64,000 nucleotides of DNA from Diadema setosum (taxonomy: Eukaryota; Echinodermata; Echinoidea; Diadematoida; Diadematidae). The stretch is taken from the NCBI RefSeq assembly GCF_964275005.1, contig NC_092686.1, forward strand, positions 44,700,333 to 44,764,332, given 5' to 3'. How positions within the stretch are numbered: the stretch's first letter is position 1; each line of letters opens with the position of its first letter. Below are positions 62,223 through 64,000 of the stretch, piece by piece. The position numbers were made by a program, and so were the translations under genes. The notes below the pieces were generated by a model. The model ran no database searches, was not told where the DNA came from, and worked only from the letters and a program-made list of their open reading frames with translations.

Positions 62223-64000
62223 ACACAAGTTAGGTAAAACTGCTGTTGCTTATAACAGGGACAAATTTAATATCAAGTGAAAAAATATTCTACGAAAGCC
62301 GGAGCACGTTACAGCCGCAGAGGGGCAGACACTTTCACGCATGAAACTACAGAGGGCAGCTGCGCGATCTTTACATACCCCGAGAAATTGAACGCATAAA
62401 AGAAAGTCCGACATACAAACGGCGACAGCGCACTACTCCGTCATCGTATCATCAGGAGATTCTGGGAGGTGATTTTTCTGCTTTTTCGTGATATTCATTG
62501 AGAAATTCAGGTACGATTATAGAATAACTTCTATTATTAGAGCATTTCAAATGTACGTGCGCGATATCTAGACCCCTCAACCATATAGTGTGTACATACT
62601 CACGTTCACAACTCGTACCGAGTACAAGACAGAAAGACAATGCTATCCCGAGGATCAGTCTCTCTCTTCTTCACTGCCGAGCACTGAGAATATGAGCAGA
62701 GTAGCGCGCAAGTGTGATACCAGCACATAACTTCCTGAATGATAAATGAGGTAGCTAATAGTACCTGTGCTGAATTATTATAGGCATAGTTATTAATTTC
62801 TCCTAAAATTTCCTTTATTCTTACTTTATTTTACACAGAGTTAAGCTATCCCTTTAAACTCTTCACAGTTTGATTGAAATCATTTTAATCAAACATCAAC
62901 ACCATATTCAGTCCCATAACTGATCATGTTTACTAATTAATCGACGTTAATTGTCTAAAATGTGACATATGGCCAACCTGTATACACACGTATACACACA
63001 CAATGCTAAATGTGTGTGTCAAACCTCTGTAACACAACTTTGAACTTACTGTAGGAATTATCGGTGCACTTATCATCCATACTTTTTATCACTATCTGAA
63101 TCTCCACAAAAACCACTAATTGACAAATAATCATCAATACAGAAGACTGACTTAAAGGAACAATTCAAACACTCTTTTAGAATGTATAGCTTGTTACTGG
63201 AATAAATCAGCACAAAGTAACCACGACTACATTGTGTTACTGAATTTCTATGAACAAATTTCGCTCTAACAATGGTTTCGCATAAATTCCAAATAAAATG
63301 CACTACACACTACACAAAATAAATATCATTTTGTTACAATAGTTTTACAAACAACTTTCATACACTCAATATAATCATGATCTTCATCTTCAGTGTTTCG
63401 GATGTTCTTTGTTTACGGACTGTCGCAGCCGAATGGTTGTTTAAGGCATGTTTTATCTGTATGATCACTTAAAGGGAAATCGTCGTAACGAATGTTCTTG
63501 ATCATTCCATAACGTATTAAAAGTATAATCATGTCGTAATGTACCAGTACTCGTTAGCTATCATAGATCATGACACGTTTTTCAGCCTATGAGAGGATTT
63601 TGATACAATGAAGTGACTTAAACTGACATCCTATGATCATTGTACTCTTATCAACGTAGCGTTCAAAAACATCCACCCGTTCCTTATCTTTCTCTCCGCG
63701 ATCCCCCCTCCCCTAAACTTTTTTCTTTCTCTTTGCATTACTATTTGAAATCAGTCTATTTTGTGAGATTGTGATAAGGGACTATGACAATCTAAAATTA
63801 GATTGAGAAAAAGATTGACTTCTTAATCTATTAGATTGAGATTTTCAGTCCAATTTTGGATTGGTCCCTCAGCTCTATCGACAAAAGAATTTAGAGAGTA
63901 TGTATAGTATTTCTACAACCTGTCCTGCAAACTGCACCCTCAAAATGTTCTGCGCATGCAAGTTTGGAAACGCAGTCTTACACAATGAATTAAAAGCATA
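62223..64000. other. Non-genic stretch to the window end
   Basis: No gene or repeat family was recognised. The last 300 bases include short AGATTGA/TCAATCT-type inverted words near 63790-63840. Confidence 0.45.

Noticed and set aside
62452-62640. Hydrophobic minus-strand segment resembling a signal peptide (LILGIALSFCLVLGTSC) next to GTGAGT
   Set aside because: There is an in-frame stop just upstream and no ATG before the hydrophobic part, so the signal-peptide reading fails.

Overview
This is a eukaryotic nuclear window from a marine invertebrate, most likely a deuterostome and probably an echinoderm. The reasons are spliceosomal introns with GT/AG borders, AT-rich intergenic DNA with many microsatellites, and a dense set of miniature inverted-repeat, foldback and hAT-like elements of a kind I associate with sea urchins and their relatives. 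The organism call is an inference, not a match. There are no bacterial features, no CRISPR array, no rRNA and no tRNA that I could recognise.

Only a few genes are well supported. (1) At 9765-11354 on the plus strand is an intact intronless UDP-glycosyltransferase of 529 residues, with signal peptide, UGT signature, membrane anchor and a dilysine-type tail. (2) At 25135-50091 on the minus strand is an eleven-exon CDC123 gene (eIF2 assembly factor, ATP-grasp fold). I assembled it by reading splice sites and phases; it encodes 324 residues. Its last intron, about 12.3 kb, is mostly transposon sequence. (3) At 53249-53614 on the minus strand is a complete 121-codon reading frame of unknown family with an ATTAAA signal after the stop. 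A plausible first coding exon of a divergent gene begins 138 bp away on the plus strand (53753-53809). A weak THAP-like domain fragment lies at 33912-34169.

The rest is repeats. Bases 1-9700 hold two MITEs, part of a third, a short near-perfect hairpin, a 0.6 kb foldback and a ~195 bp tandem array. Bases 11.5-25 kb hold further MITEs, a LINE 3' end (16.7-17.65 kb), a 164-bp tandem array (20-20.9 kb) and a hAT-like MITE. Bases 26-37 kb, inside the last CDC123 intron, hold a 2.4 kb repeat carrying nuclear-receptor-like and CRE-like motifs, nested in another element, and a 5 kb element with CAGGGCT termini that contains a 1.05 kb foldback. Bases 37-50 kb hold the CDC123 exons with MITEs between them, including one interrupted by a solo-LTR-like fossil. 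Bases 54-64 kb hold a second copy of the 1 kb foldback, a MITE with a duplicated arm, a 64-bp tandem array and triplet microsatellites.

The genes do not form a functional cluster. I saw no convincing undescribed system. The most useful points are the reconstructed CDC123 gene, the unrecognised 121-codon gene with its divergent neighbour, and the motif-bearing intronic repeats.
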